From: Fimenecus sp045613685
GTDB lineage: Bacteria > Bacillota > Clostridia > Oscillospirales > Acutalibacteraceae
Assembly (NCBI GenBank): GCA_045613685.1
Contig: JAZLBL010000015.1
Coordinates: forward strand, 1-64,000
Direction of reading: 5' to 3'
DNA length: 64,000 nt
Positions 26,492 to 34,322 of the stretch are shown here, piece by piece; position 1 is the first letter of the stretch, and the number at the start of each line of letters is the position of its first letter. A program made the position numbers and the translations under genes. Below the pieces are notes generated by a model. That model had not been told where the DNA came from. It searched no databases and saw only the letters and a program-made list of their open reading frames with translations.

Positions 26492-27811
26492 TTATTCACC
26501 TAGATTGTTGTTTTTGCAAAATTCTTTGAGAGAAGTCATACCCCTTTGGGCTAATTGCATATATCTCTCTTGTTTATCTCTGATTTTATCAGGTAATGAT
26601 GGGAGAACCCCAAAGTTTGCACCCATTGGTTGAAAATTCTTAACACTTTCATCACTTATATATCGGCTCAATGCACCAATCATTGTATCTTGTGGAAGAA
26701 CAACTGTTTCTTCGCCTTTAAGTCTTTTTGCAAGGTTGATTCCTGCCATAAGACCACTTGCAGCAGATTCCATATAACCTTCTACACCTGTAATCTGACC
26801 ACCGAAGAATAAATATGGATTTGTTCTCAAACTGAAATCACCATTAAGCAGTCTTGGCGAGTCAATAAATGTATTTCTATGCATTACGCCATATCTCAAA
26901 AATTCTGCATTTTTGAGCGCTGGGAACATTGAGAAAACTCTCTTCTGCTCACCGAATTTAAGATTAGTCTGAAATCCTACAAGGTTATACATTGTGCCGT
27001 CTTTGTTTTCTTTGCGAAGTTGAAGATTTGCCCAAGGTCTGTGCCCTGTCCGTGGGTCTGTGAGCCCAACAGGTTTTAACGGACCATATCGCATTGTATC
27101 CTTGCCACGAGATGCTAAAACTTCAATAGGCATGCAACCTTCATAAACATCTTTTCTCTTATCAAAAGAATGAACATCTGCACTTTCTGCGTTTATAATC
27201 GCATCATAAAAAGCCTCATATTCTTCTTTATTCATAGGACAATTTATATAATCATCTGCTCCACCGCGGTCATATCTTGACTGTGTGAATGCGCAAGTCA
27301 TATCAATGCTTTCTGCACTGACAATAGGTGCCGCTGCGTCAAAGAAAGAGAGTCCATTACCACACAAATTACGGATAGTTTCTGCTAAACCATCACTTGC
27401 AAGTGGACCTGCACAAATCACAACGCCATCATAACCTGTTGGAATTTCTGTAACTTCTTTTTCGATTATATTTATATTTTTATCTGCTTTGATTTTTTCA
27501 GTAATAATTCTTGAAAACTCGTAGCGGTCAACGGCTAATGCTCCACCCGCTTCGACCTTGCTTTCATAAGCAGTTTCAACACAAATTGAGCCTAAATATG
27601 CCATTTCGTGTTTTAAAAGACCTGCCGCAGAATTAAGTCTTTCTGCTTTTAATGAGTTTGAGCAAACAAGCTCGGCAAGAGTATCTAATTTATGAGCAGG
27701 TGATTTTTTGTGAGGTTTCATTTCAAACAAGTCAACAGAAATGTCGTTTTTTGAAAGTGCTTTTGCACACTCAACCCCCGCAAGACCACCACCGATTACT
27801 GCTACTTTCAT
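26492..27811 (-). CDS. trmFO: tRNA m5U54 methyltransferase TrmFO (folate/FAD-dependent)
   Basis: 439 aa. The N-terminal FAD-binding GGGLAGVECA is followed by FEMKPHKKSPAHKLDTLAELVCSNS, which holds the conserved catalytic-region Cys. The later RTGHRPWANLQLRKEN and PYLFFGGQITGVEGYMESAASG are diagnostic of TrmFO rather than GidA. It uses methylene-tetrahydrofolate to make ribothymidine at position 54 of tRNA. It follows topA with a 4-nt overlap, the standard Firmicute arrangement. Confidence 0.96.
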   Translation of the reverse strand: MKVAVIGGGLAGVECAKALSKNDISVDLFEMKPHKKSPAHKLDTLAELVCSNSLKAERLNSAAGLLKHEMAYLGSICVETAYESKVEAGGALAVDRYEFSRIITEKIKADKNINIIEKEVTEIPTGYDGVVICAGPLASDGLAETIRNLCGNGLSFFDAAAPIVSAESIDMTCAFTQSRYDRGGADDYINCPMNKEEYEAFYDAIINAESADVHSFDKRKDVYEGCMPIEVLASRGKDTMRYGPLKPVGLTDPRTGHRPWANLQLRKENKDGTMYNLVGFQTNLKFGEQKRVFSMFPALKNAEFLRYGVMHRNTFIDSPRLLNGDFSLRTNPYLFFGGQITGVEGYMESAASGLMAGINLAKRLKGEETVVLPQDTMIGALSRYISDESVKNFQPMGANFGVLPSLPDKIRDKQERYMQLAQRGMTSLKEFCKNNNLGE

Positions 27812-29931
27812 TCTTCTTTTGCCTTTCTCTTGCGCTCTGCTTTCTTTTCAAATCCACAACCTTCGTTTAAACAAGCAACAACCCCACCCTTACGCTTAAA
27901 GAGTGATTTACCACATTGTGGACAAAGGTCATCTGTTGGTTTATCCCAAGTCATAAAGTTGCATTCAGGATAATTGCCACAACCAAAGAAAGCATAACCC
28001 CTCTTTGTCTTTTTCTCGATAATTTTGCCACCACAAACTGGGCAAGTTGCTTTTGTTTCAACTACCAATGGTTTTGTATTTTTACAATCAGGATATCCCG
28101 GACAAGCAAGGAATTTACCAAAACGACCTGTTTTGATAATCATATTTCTGCCACACTTGTCGCACTTGATATCAGTTTCATCTTCTTTGAGTTTGATTTT
28201 CTGACCTTGCATATCTGCTTTTGCCTTGTCAACAGTTGCAATAAAGTCATCATAAAACTCGTGAAGCATTTTAATATAATCTGTTTCACCGCTTTCAACT
28301 GTATCAAGTTGAGTTTCCATACCAGCAGTAAATTTTACATTAACTATTTTAGGGAATTTTGCTTTTAGCAAATCTGTGATAGCTTCACCCAATTCTGTTG
28401 ATTTGAGTTGTTTCTGCTCACGCACAACATATTCTCTCTGTGTGATTGTTGAGATAATTGTTGCATAAGTTGAAGGACGACCAACACCTGTTTCTTCAAG
28501 AGCCTTGATAAGAGATGCTTCTGTATATCTTGCAGGTGGTTGTGTGAAATGCTGATTACCAACAAGCTCTTTAACCTTGATTGCGTCACCTTCGTTAATT
28601 TTTGGAAGTTTACCTTCTTCCTCTTCGTCCTCATCTGTGCCACTTACATAAAGGCAAGTGTAACCATCAAAACGAACTGAATATCCGTTTGCCATAAATG
28701 TTATAAACTTACCCTGTGCTTTGTCACTTGCATTAGCACCCTGAATTTCTGCTTTAACAGTATCTTGAACACAGTTTGCCATCAAAGATGCCATAAAGCG
28801 TTTCCAGATAAGGCTATAAAGTTTATATTGTTCTGCACTAAGACTAGCCTTTACTCTTTCAGGAGTCAAATCCATCATTGTTGGACGAATTGCTTCGTGA
28901 CCATCTTGTGCATTTGCTTTTGTCTTGTAATATCTTGGTTTTTCTGGAAGATAATCAGCACCAAAAGTGTTTCTGATATAGTCATTACCTGCGGCTCTTG
29001 CTTCTTCAGAAATACGAAGAGAGTCAGTTCTCATATAAGTGATAAGACCCATTGAGCCAACGCCTTGAATCTCAACACCTTCATAAAGTTCTTGTGCAAC
29101 TTTCATTGTGCGACGAGCCTGGAAGTTGAGTTTGCGAGATGCTTCTTGTTGCATTGTTGAAGTTGTGAATGGTGGTGCAGGCTGACGATTACGAACACCT
29201 TTTTTAACTGATGTTGCAACAAAATCTGCGCCTTCAAGACGAGCAAGATACATATCGCTCTGCTCTTTATTTGTAATCTTAACCTTGCCTGTTTCATCAC
29301 CCAAAAATTGTGCTTTGAAAGCCTTTTTTGATGATGGAGCAAGCATCTGAGCATCAAGAGTCCAATATTCTTCTGGATTAAATGCTCTGATTTCGTTTTC
29401 GCGGTCAACAACAAGACGCACAGCAACTGACTGCACACGACCAGCAGAAAGTCCACGACGGATTTTTTGTGAAATGAATGGACTGAGAGTGTAACCAACA
29501 AGTCTGTCGAGAATACGACGAGCCTGTTGAGCATTAACCAAATCCAAGTCGATTTTTTCAGGTTTTTCTATACCCTTGATAACACTATTTTTATTAATTT
29601 CGTTGAATTTTACACGGTTATTTTCATTAAGGTCAAGACCCAAAAGTGTTGCCAAGTGCCAAGAAATTGCTTCTCCTTCGCGGTCAGGGTCGGCTGCGAG
29701 AATAACACTTTCAGAATTGTCTGCAAGTTCTTTTAACTCTTTAACAAGTTTTTCTTTGCCCTTGATTACTGCATATTTTGGTGCAAAATCATTTTTAACA
29801 TCAACGCTGAGTTTTGCCGCTGGCAAATCACGAACATGTCCCTTTGAAGAAACTACTGTGTAGTCCTTACCGAGATATTTCTGAATGCTTTTTGCCTTTG
29901 ATGGAGACTCAACGATTACAAGTTTTGACAT
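27808..29931 (-). CDS. topA: DNA topoisomerase I
   Basis: A 707-aa type IA topoisomerase that relaxes negative supercoils. The TOPRIM domain starts LVIVESPSKAKSIQKYLG and includes AADPDREGEAISWHL. The active-site Tyr299 lies in GLITYMRTDSLRIS. Three C-terminal four-cysteine zinc fingers follow (CDKCG...CPGYPDC, CPVCG...CGNYPEC, CPQCG...CLNEGC), and the tail is basic (KKAERKRKAKEE). It is followed by trmFO and preceded by dprA at 29 bp. Confidence 0.97.
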   Translation of the reverse strand: MSKLVIVESPSKAKSIQKYLGKDYTVVSSKGHVRDLPAAKLSVDVKNDFAPKYAVIKGKEKLVKELKELADNSESVILAADPDREGEAISWHLATLLGLDLNENNRVKFNEINKNSVIKGIEKPEKIDLDLVNAQQARRILDRLVGYTLSPFISQKIRRGLSAGRVQSVAVRLVVDRENEIRAFNPEEYWTLDAQMLAPSSKKAFKAQFLGDETGKVKITNKEQSDMYLARLEGADFVATSVKKGVRNRQPAPPFTTSTMQQEASRKLNFQARRTMKVAQELYEGVEIQGVGSMGLITYMRTDSLRISEEARAAGNDYIRNTFGADYLPEKPRYYKTKANAQDGHEAIRPTMMDLTPERVKASLSAEQYKLYSLIWKRFMASLMANCVQDTVKAEIQGANASDKAQGKFITFMANGYSVRFDGYTCLYVSGTDEDEEEEGKLPKINEGDAIKVKELVGNQHFTQPPARYTEASLIKALEETGVGRPSTYATIISTITQREYVVREQKQLKSTELGEAITDLLKAKFPKIVNVKFTAGMETQLDTVESGETDYIKMLHEFYDDFIATVDKAKADMQGQKIKLKEDETDIKCDKCGRNMIIKTGRFGKFLACPGYPDCKNTKPLVVETKATCPVCGGKIIEKKTKRGYAFFGCGNYPECNFMTWDKPTDDLCPQCGKSLFKRKGGVVACLNEGCGFEKKAERKRKAKEE

Positions 29932-29960
29932 ATATCATCATCCTAAAATGTTTAGATTTT

Positions 29961-31175
29961 TTAATTTATTTTATAACGCCTACCACTGATTTGAGTGATA
30001 AGACCATAAATTTCAAGTTCGGTAAGAGCCGAAAGTGTTGCATCTGTTGATAGTTTGCAGATATTTGTAATCTCATCAACATGTATTGGCTCATTTTCTA
30101 TGAGCTCATACACCTTTAAAGCGTTTGGTGTGAGATAAGATGGTGGGGCTTTTTTAACAGTCGCCTTTTCTTCTTTCACAACCATTTTCTTTGGCTCTTC
30201 TTTTTTGACTTCTTCTTTGACTTCATTTGCCAAGAGATATTCTTGCGCTCTTCTCATAATTTCATCATCAGGAAGTCTTGTTTCATTATTCAGTTTATCA
30301 AAGAAACGATAGCAATATTCTTCTAACACATCATTAAGTGAAAAAACAGGTGTTGCACCGTTTCTTATAAGATTATTTGTCCCTAAAAATGACGAGCTGA
30401 CCAAGTCGCCTGGCACAGCAAACACATCTCTGCCCTGCTCACTTGCAAGTCTTGCGGTTATAAGAGAACCACTTTTCTCACCCGCTTCAACAACGACTGT
30501 TCCCAAAGTTAAACCCGATATAATTCGGTTTCTCAGTGGGAATGTGGTTCTGCTTGCCGGTGTCATTGGTGGAAATTCTGTAACCAACGCACCATTTTTC
30601 ACGATTTTATCGCGGAGTGGTTGATTTTCCATAAGATATTTTGTACCCAAACCACAACCAAGCACACAGATAGTCTTGCCGTTTTCGTCAAGTGCACCCT
30701 GATGCGCAGCACTATCTATTCCCAATGCACCACCTGAAACTATTGTGAATCCAAGACTTGCCATTGCAGATGACAGTGCTCTCGCAACCGCTTTGCCATA
30801 GTCGGATGCTTTTCGTGCACCAACAACTGAAACAGACATTTCATTTGTCAACACAGTTTCGTCACCTTGAACATATAGCACCAAAGGCAAATCTTGCAAA
30901 TGCAACAAATTCTGTGGATAGTATTCACTTGATGGTGTAATGATTTTCCAACCATTTTCTTTTGAAACTCTTAAAATCTCCTCCGCTTTTTCGATGGGGA
31001 AGCTTTTAAGTTTTTCAACTCTTCTTTTGTTAAGCACATTGAGTGAAAAAATCTCATTGAATGTTGAGCCATAAATCTCATATGGATTCCACTCAAAATA
31101 TGTGACTAAATCAAGACAAGAAGCACCTGCACCGAGCCCTAAAGACAGCCACACCCAATATAAATCGTAGTTCAT
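29961..31175 (-). CDS. dprA: DNA processing protein DprA
   Basis: 404 aa. The Rossmann-like core has VSVVGARKASDYG, VSGGALGIDSAAHQGAL, CVLGCGL and the conserved GNRIISGL-type FPLRNRIISGL. It protects incoming single-stranded DNA and loads RecA during transformation. An N-terminal helical part (1-60) and a C-terminal winged helix (VDEITNICKLSTDATLSALTEL, in part) complete the architecture. A Lys/Glu linker separates the core from the winged helix. The ATG at 31175 overlaps the trmH-like stop by ATGA, so it is preferred to the upstream Met at 31190. Confidence 0.95.
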   Translation of the reverse strand: MNYDLYWVWLSLGLGAGASCLDLVTYFEWNPYEIYGSTFNEIFSLNVLNKRRVEKLKSFPIEKAEEILRVSKENGWKIITPSSEYYPQNLLHLQDLPLVLYVQGDETVLTNEMSVSVVGARKASDYGKAVARALSSAMASLGFTIVSGGALGIDSAAHQGALDENGKTICVLGCGLGTKYLMENQPLRDKIVKNGALVTEFPPMTPASRTTFPLRNRIISGLTLGTVVVEAGEKSGSLITARLASEQGRDVFAVPGDLVSSSFLGTNNLIRNGATPVFSLNDVLEEYCYRFFDKLNNETRLPDDEIMRRAQEYLLANEVKEEVKKEEPKKMVVKEEKATVKKAPPSYLTPNALKVYELIENEPIHVDEITNICKLSTDATLSALTELEIYGLITQISGRRYKIN

Positions 31176-31954
31176 TTTACCAATTCCCACATAGTTATTG
31201 ATGCAGCCGCTGCAGCGTTAAGTGATTCTGCTCTGCCTGACATTTTTATGGTAATTTTTTCATCACATAAGTCAATAATTTCTGGTGATACACCGTTACC
31301 CTCGTTGCCGATTATGCAAAGTGCACCTTTTGAAAAGTCAGTCTTTGTGATATCCTTCGCATCTCTGTCAGGGACAGTTGCAAAAGAGCTTATTCCCACT
31401 TTTTTGCATTTTTTCATTTCGTCCGAAAGACTCTCGCAAATCTTAACTGGCAAACGGATAAGCGCACCCATTGATGCTCTTAATGCCTTTGGATTATAAA
31501 TATCACAACCACCAAAAATTACCAATCCGTCAATGCCAAAAGCCTCGGCTGTGCGAGAAATTGCACCCAAGTTGTCAGGATTTTGAACAGTATCAAGAGC
31601 AATATATTTTTTGCCACTTTCATAGTCAAAATCGTTTATACTCATCTTCGCAACACAAACCACACCCTGTGGTGTAACTGTGTCACTTATTGCTTTCAAC
31701 ACATCATTTGATACAAGATGAAAATTGTCGCAGTTTTCTTGCACCAGTGCTATGTCTTCACTGTATTTTTCCATACAGTTTTCTGTGCAGAATGCACTTG
31801 TGATTTTGCAACCACTTTTTATGGCATCACAACAAAGACGGACACCTTCAAGCACGAAAAGTCCGCTGTTTTTACGCTCTTTTGATGATGTTAAGAGAGC
31901 CTTAGTTTCTTTAATTTTCGGATTATTTTTAGCAGTTATTACAATATTCATCAT
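31172..31954 (-). CDS. TrmH-family (SpoU) RNA 2'-O-methyltransferase
   Basis: 260 aa. An N-terminal substrate-binding part (SGLFVLEGVRLC) is followed by a SPOUT domain with the three motifs DTVQNPDNLGAISRTAEAFG, IIGNEGNGVSPEI and IKMSGRAESLNAAAAASI. It is likely to methylate a ribose in rRNA or tRNA using SAM; the position cannot be told. Two adjacent ATGs are possible starts (31954 and 31951), and I see no convincing ribosome binding site before either. The rplT terminator sits 18 bp upstream, so expression may rely on read-through or on a hidden promoter. Confidence 0.9.
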   Translation of the reverse strand: MMNIVITAKNNPKIKETKALLTSSKERKNSGLFVLEGVRLCCDAIKSGCKITSAFCTENCMEKYSEDIALVQENCDNFHLVSNDVLKAISDTVTPQGVVCVAKMSINDFDYESGKKYIALDTVQNPDNLGAISRTAEAFGIDGLVIFGGCDIYNPKALRASMGALIRLPVKICESLSDEMKKCKKVGISSFATVPDRDAKDITKTDFSKGALCIIGNEGNGVSPEIIDLCDEKITIKMSGRAESLNAAAAASITMWELVK

Positions 31955-31964
31955 ATTTCAAAAA

Positions 31965-32004
31965 ACGCAAAAACCACGCGCGAGGGAAATCCTCATGCGT
32001 GGTT
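31965..32004 (-). terminator. Intrinsic terminator of the infC-rpmI-rplT operon
   Basis: On the minus strand AACCACGC pairs with GCGTGGTT; an inner GAGG/CCTC stem follows, and TTTTTGCGTTTTTT lies downstream. It lies 8 nt after the rplT stop. Confidence 0.8.
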
Positions 32005-32011
32005 AATTTTC

Positions 32012-32368
32012 TTATTTAAGAGCTTCTTTAGCTTTTTCTGTAAGAGCTGTGAAAGCTGCTGGGTCAGCGATAGCAATCTCTGAGAGCATCTTTCTGTTAA
32101 GGTCAATACCAGCCTTTTTAAGACCGTTGATGAATGATGAGTAGTTCATACCATTCATTTTGCAAGCAGCTGAAATTCTTGTAATCCAGAGCTTTCTGAA
32201 ATCACGTTTCTTCTGCTTTCTGCCGATATATGCATAGTTGCCGCTCTTCATAACAGCCTGTTTAGCTGTTCTGAAAAGTTTGCTCTTTGAGCCATAGTAA
32301 CCCTTAGCGAGTTTTAATACTTTATTTCTTCTTTTGCGAGTCATCATCGCACCTTTAACACGTGCCAT
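32012..32368 (-). CDS. rplT: 50S ribosomal protein L20
   Basis: 118 aa, full length, very basic at the N-terminus (MARVKGAMMTRKRRNKVLKLAKGYYGSKSK begins here in part). RDFRKLWITRISAACKMNGMNYSSFINGL is the L20 core. It binds 23S rRNA early in 50S assembly and, in Firmicutes, represses its own operon by binding the infC leader. It is the last gene of the operon and is preceded by a structured 129-nt spacer. Confidence 0.98.
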   Translation of the reverse strand: MARVKGAMMTRKRRNKVLKLAKGYYGSKSKLFRTAKQAVMKSGNYAYIGRKQKKRDFRKLWITRISAACKMNGMNYSSFINGLKKAGIDLNRKMLSEIAIADPAAFTALTEKAKEALK

Positions 32369-32397
32369 TTCTCTTTACCTCCGATATAGTAGATACA

Positions 32398-32495
32398 TTT
32401 AATTTGTGCCTTTCACGCTTCGATTGTTCGATTATTGCGAAGCAACAAGGTTCTGGGGTACCCATAGAAATCTTCGATTTCGTTATGGGTCAGGT
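32398..32495 (-). promoter_or_regulatory. Structured rpmI-rplT spacer, possible control element
   Basis: On the minus strand the spacer holds two hairpins. One is CCCATA / TATGGG stacked on GAAATC / GATTTC with a 2-nt bulge and GAA loop. The other is GCTTCG / CGAAGC around 15 nt. Neither is followed by a T-run, so they are more likely processing, stability or L20-binding elements than terminators. Confidence 0.5.
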
Positions 32496-32497
32496 TC

Positions 32498-32695
32498 TTA
32501 TTTGTAAGGAATAAGACGTTTAATCTGTGCTGTATTTGTCTTATCAGCAACAGCTGTCTGACGAAGTCCTCTTTTTCTCTTTGTGCTCTTCTTTGTTAAG
32601 ATGTGAGACTTGTTAGCGTGTGCTCTGATTGGCTTGCCGTTCTTTGAAAGCTTAAATCTTTTTTTAGCTCCGCTATGTGTTTTAATCTTTGGCAT
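32498..32695 (-). CDS. rpmI: 50S ribosomal protein L35
   Basis: 65 aa, the normal L35 length. MPKIKTHSGAKKRFKLSKNGK and AHANKSHILTKKSTKRKRGLR (each shown in part) are the conserved halves of the protein. It lies between infC and rplT as in nearly all Firmicutes, and AGGAGG precedes the ATG. Confidence 0.98.
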   Translation of the reverse strand: MPKIKTHSGAKKRFKLSKNGKPIRAHANKSHILTKKSTKRKRGLRQTAVADKTNTAQIKRLIPYK

Positions 32696-32729
32696 AATAA
32701 TATCCTCCTGATTTAATATAATTTACTTT

Positions 32730-33248
32730 TTACTTTGCACCTTTTGGTGACAAGAACATGAGCATCTGACGACCTTCAAGTTTTGCAGGTTTATCAACAT
32801 TGCCAAGTTCTGATACAGCTTCAGCAAAGCGTTCCATAATTCCGTTACCCAAATGTGCGTGAGCCATTTCACGACCTCTGAAACGGATTGAAACCTTAAC
32901 TTTGTTGCCTGATTTCAAGAATTTAAGTGCATGATTTACCTTTGTATCAAAGTCATGAGTATCAATGTTCACAGAAAGACGAATTTCTTTAGTTTCAATC
33001 ACTTTCTGATTTTTCTTTGCTTCTTTTTCTTTCTTTGCCTTGTCAAAACGATATTTGCCATAGTCCATAATCTTACAAACAGGTGGCTGCGCATTAGGCG
33101 CAATTTTTACAAGGTCAAGACTGCGCTTTTCAGCTTCTTTCAAAGCATCTTTTGCAGACATAATTCCGAGTTGTTCACCATCGTCGGTAATAACTCTGAT
33201 TTCTTTGTCGCGAATCTCTTCATTGATTTGCAATTCTTTGGTACTGAT
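32730..33248 (-). CDS. infC: Translation initiation factor IF-3, non-canonical ATC start
   Basis: 172 aa from the chosen start. The N-domain begins STKELQINEEIRDKEIRVI and continues EQLGIMSAKDAL; the C-domain has KEIRLSVNIDTHDFDTKV and GREMAHAHLG. IF-3 prevents subunit joining and checks initiation codons. An ATG at 33305 is in frame, but it lies inside the leader hairpin and has no ribosome binding site. AAGGGGTG stands 7 nt before an in-frame ATC at 33246-33248, which fits the family start. Rare AUU/AUC/AUA starts are the known autoregulatory hallmark of infC. Confidence 0.93.
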   Translation of the reverse strand: MSTKELQINEEIRDKEIRVITDDGEQLGIMSAKDALKEAEKRSLDLVKIAPNAQPPVCKIMDYGKYRFDKAKKEKEAKKNQKVIETKEIRLSVNIDTHDFDTKVNHALKFLKSGNKVKVSIRFRGREMAHAHLGNGIMERFAEAVSELGNVDKPAKLEGRQMLMFLSPKGAK

Positions 33249-33270
33249 AAATAAACACCCCTTCAAGAAA

Positions 33271-33301
33271 ATTAAAAATGCGGACAGAAATTCTGCCCGC
33301 A
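33271..33301 (-). terminator. Attenuator hairpin in the infC leader
   Basis: On the minus strand TGCGGGCAGA pairs with TCTGTCCGCA (one G-U) around a 3-nt loop, followed by TTTTTAATTTTC. It lies 23 nt upstream of the infC start and could end transcription early when L20 is in excess, as described for the Firmicute L20 leader. Confidence 0.7.
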
Positions 33302-33396
33302 CCATTACAAATCAAACTTTTTAGTAAAGTATTGACCGGTCAACTCGTAGCCGACGGGTGAGAACAAAAATCTGTTCTGCTTTATTTTGCTCTGTT
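33302..33396 (-). promoter_or_regulatory. infC-rpmI-rplT leader, probable L20 autoregulatory region
   Basis: About 95 nt of transcribed leader between the promoter and the attenuator. It contains GACCGGTC, CCGTCGGC and other stem-forming GC patches that stand out against AT-rich surroundings. Position and companion attenuator match the L20 leader family of Firmicutes; the fold itself was not computed. Confidence 0.55.
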
Positions 33397-33424
33397 ATTA
33401 TAACACAAATTTCAGTGTTGTCAA
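33397..33424 (-). promoter_or_regulatory. Promoter of the infC operon
   Basis: On the minus strand TTGACA (33419-33424), a 16-nt spacer and TATAAT (33397-33402): a consensus sigma-A promoter, suited to a strongly expressed ribosomal operon. Confidence 0.85.
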
Positions 33425-33437
33425 CTGTTTTTTGTAA

Positions 33438-33965
33438 TTATTTAACTTTTGTGAGAATAAGTCCGTCTGTCTGAAGATATAAAGTATTACCGTCTTCAAT
33501 TCTGTATTCTGTTTTATACTCTCTTGAAGTGCCATCTTCAATAAATAAGAATGTTCCTTGATTGATTTGCCAAGTGCCTGCACCTGGGTCTTCGTTATAG
33601 TCGTCAACAATGTTCTTCAAATCTTCTTCAAGCCATTGTGCTTTGCAATCTTCGATTGATTTGTAACCAGATTGGATTATATCTTCTTCAGTTATTTCTT
33701 CAGATTTGAAATATTCATCATATGCTTTTAATAATGAAGTTTTTGTTTCTTCTCTATCCATATACCAACGGTATCTGCCTTCGGTAACTTCAAAATATTC
33801 TGTGAGTTCAACATCTAAATCTTCTGTATATTCTGTAGTATAAGCATAAGCCCAAGTGCCCATCAATTCTTTTTCTGCTTTTCCGTCAACAATAGCCAAA
33901 ACCGCTATTGTAGCAACGAAAACAACAATTGTAATAATTGTTTTCTTTAAATCAAATCTTTTCAT
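33438..33965 (-). CDS. Small membrane-anchored or secreted protein of unknown function
   Basis: 175 aa, not recognised. A basic start (MKRFDLKK) leads into one hydrophobic helix (residues 9-26), and the rest is acidic and extracellular. MGTWAYAYTTEYTEDLDVELTEYFEVTEGRYRWYM (in part) and, near the end, GTWQINQGTFLFIEDG...LYLQTDG look like a beta-rich domain of the lipocalin or DUF-type 'GTW' kind, which is only a resemblance. It is transcribed divergently from an XRE regulator from a perfect-spacing promoter that overlaps the paired operators, so it is probably that regulator's target. Confidence 0.75.
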   Translation of the reverse strand: MKRFDLKKTIITIVVFVATIAVLAIVDGKAEKELMGTWAYAYTTEYTEDLDVELTEYFEVTEGRYRWYMDREETKTSLLKAYDEYFKSEEITEEDIIQSGYKSIEDCKAQWLEEDLKNIVDDYNEDPGAGTWQINQGTFLFIEDGTSREYKTEYRIEDGNTLYLQTDGLILTKVK

Positions 33966-33989
33966 TTCACAAACCCCTTTTCTTTTTAG

Positions 33990-34001
33990 AACTTATCAGT
34001 T
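33990..34001. promoter_or_regulatory. Operator O1 of the divergent XRE pair
   Basis: AACTTATCAGTT: the dyad arms AACT and AGTT surround TATC. It lies just downstream of the minus-strand -10 box, near the expected transcription start. The same 10-mer in reverse complement occurs at O2, 44 bp away. Confidence 0.6.
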
Positions 34002-34011
34002 CTATAGAACG

Positions 34012-34040
34012 AATATATCACAAAATTATGGTAAAGTCAA
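34012..34040 (-). promoter_or_regulatory. Promoter of the 33438 membrane protein gene
   Basis: On the minus strand TTGACT (34035-34040), a 17-nt spacer and TATATT (34012-34017). It is bracketed by the operators at 33990-34001 and 34044-34055. Confidence 0.75.
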
Positions 34041-34043
34041 TAG

Positions 34044-34055
34044 TACTGATAAGTA
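34044..34055. promoter_or_regulatory. Operator O2 of the divergent XRE pair
   Basis: TACTGATAAGTA: the arms TACT and AGTA surround GATA. Its core ACTGATAAGT is the exact reverse complement of O1. It lies between the minus-strand -35 box and the XRE ribosome binding site. Confidence 0.6.
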
Positions 34056-34071
34056 TTAAGGAGTGAATGCT

Positions 34072-34287
34072 TTGTATTTTCAGCGATTAAAAGATTTACG
34101 CGAAGATAAAGATATGAAACAAGTACAAATCGCAGAACTTCTAGGTATTCAGCAAACGGTTTATTCCCGATATGAAAGAGGTTTTCAAAACATACCTATC
34201 GAACATCTAATTTTTCTCGCTGACTATTATAATGTATCAACAGATTTCATTTTAGGAAGAACAGATAATCCGAAAATCAATAAATAA
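34072..34287 (+). CDS. XRE-family helix-turn-helix regulator, TTG start
   Basis: 71 aa. A single HTH_3 domain: RLKDLREDKDMKQVQIAELLGI is helix 1-2, QQTVYSRYERGFQNIPIEHL the recognition part and following helix (each shown in part), ending FILGRTDNP. This short type usually acts as a dimeric repressor. A GTG at 34063 is in frame but lies directly at the ribosome binding site; the TTG at 34072 has AAGGAG 8 nt upstream and starts at the usual family position. It is divergent from the 33438 gene, and a bidirectional terminator follows its stop. Confidence 0.88.
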   Translation: MYFQRLKDLREDKDMKQVQIAELLGIQQTVYSRYERGFQNIPIEHLIFLADYYNVSTDFILGRTDNPKINK

Positions 34288-34295
34288 ACTAGTAA

Positions 34296-34322
34296 AAAAG
34301 ACGGTCTTTCGACCGTCTTTTC
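34296..34322. terminator. Bidirectional terminator, XRE and lipase-like genes
   Basis: AAAGACGGTC / GACCGTCTTT with a TTTC loop; T-runs on both strands. It lies between the convergent stops at 34287 and 34323. Confidence 0.85.

Noticed and set aside
33249..33305. ATG start for infC at 33305
   Set aside because: It lies in the attenuator stem without a ribosome binding site, and the extra residues do not match IF-3 proteins.
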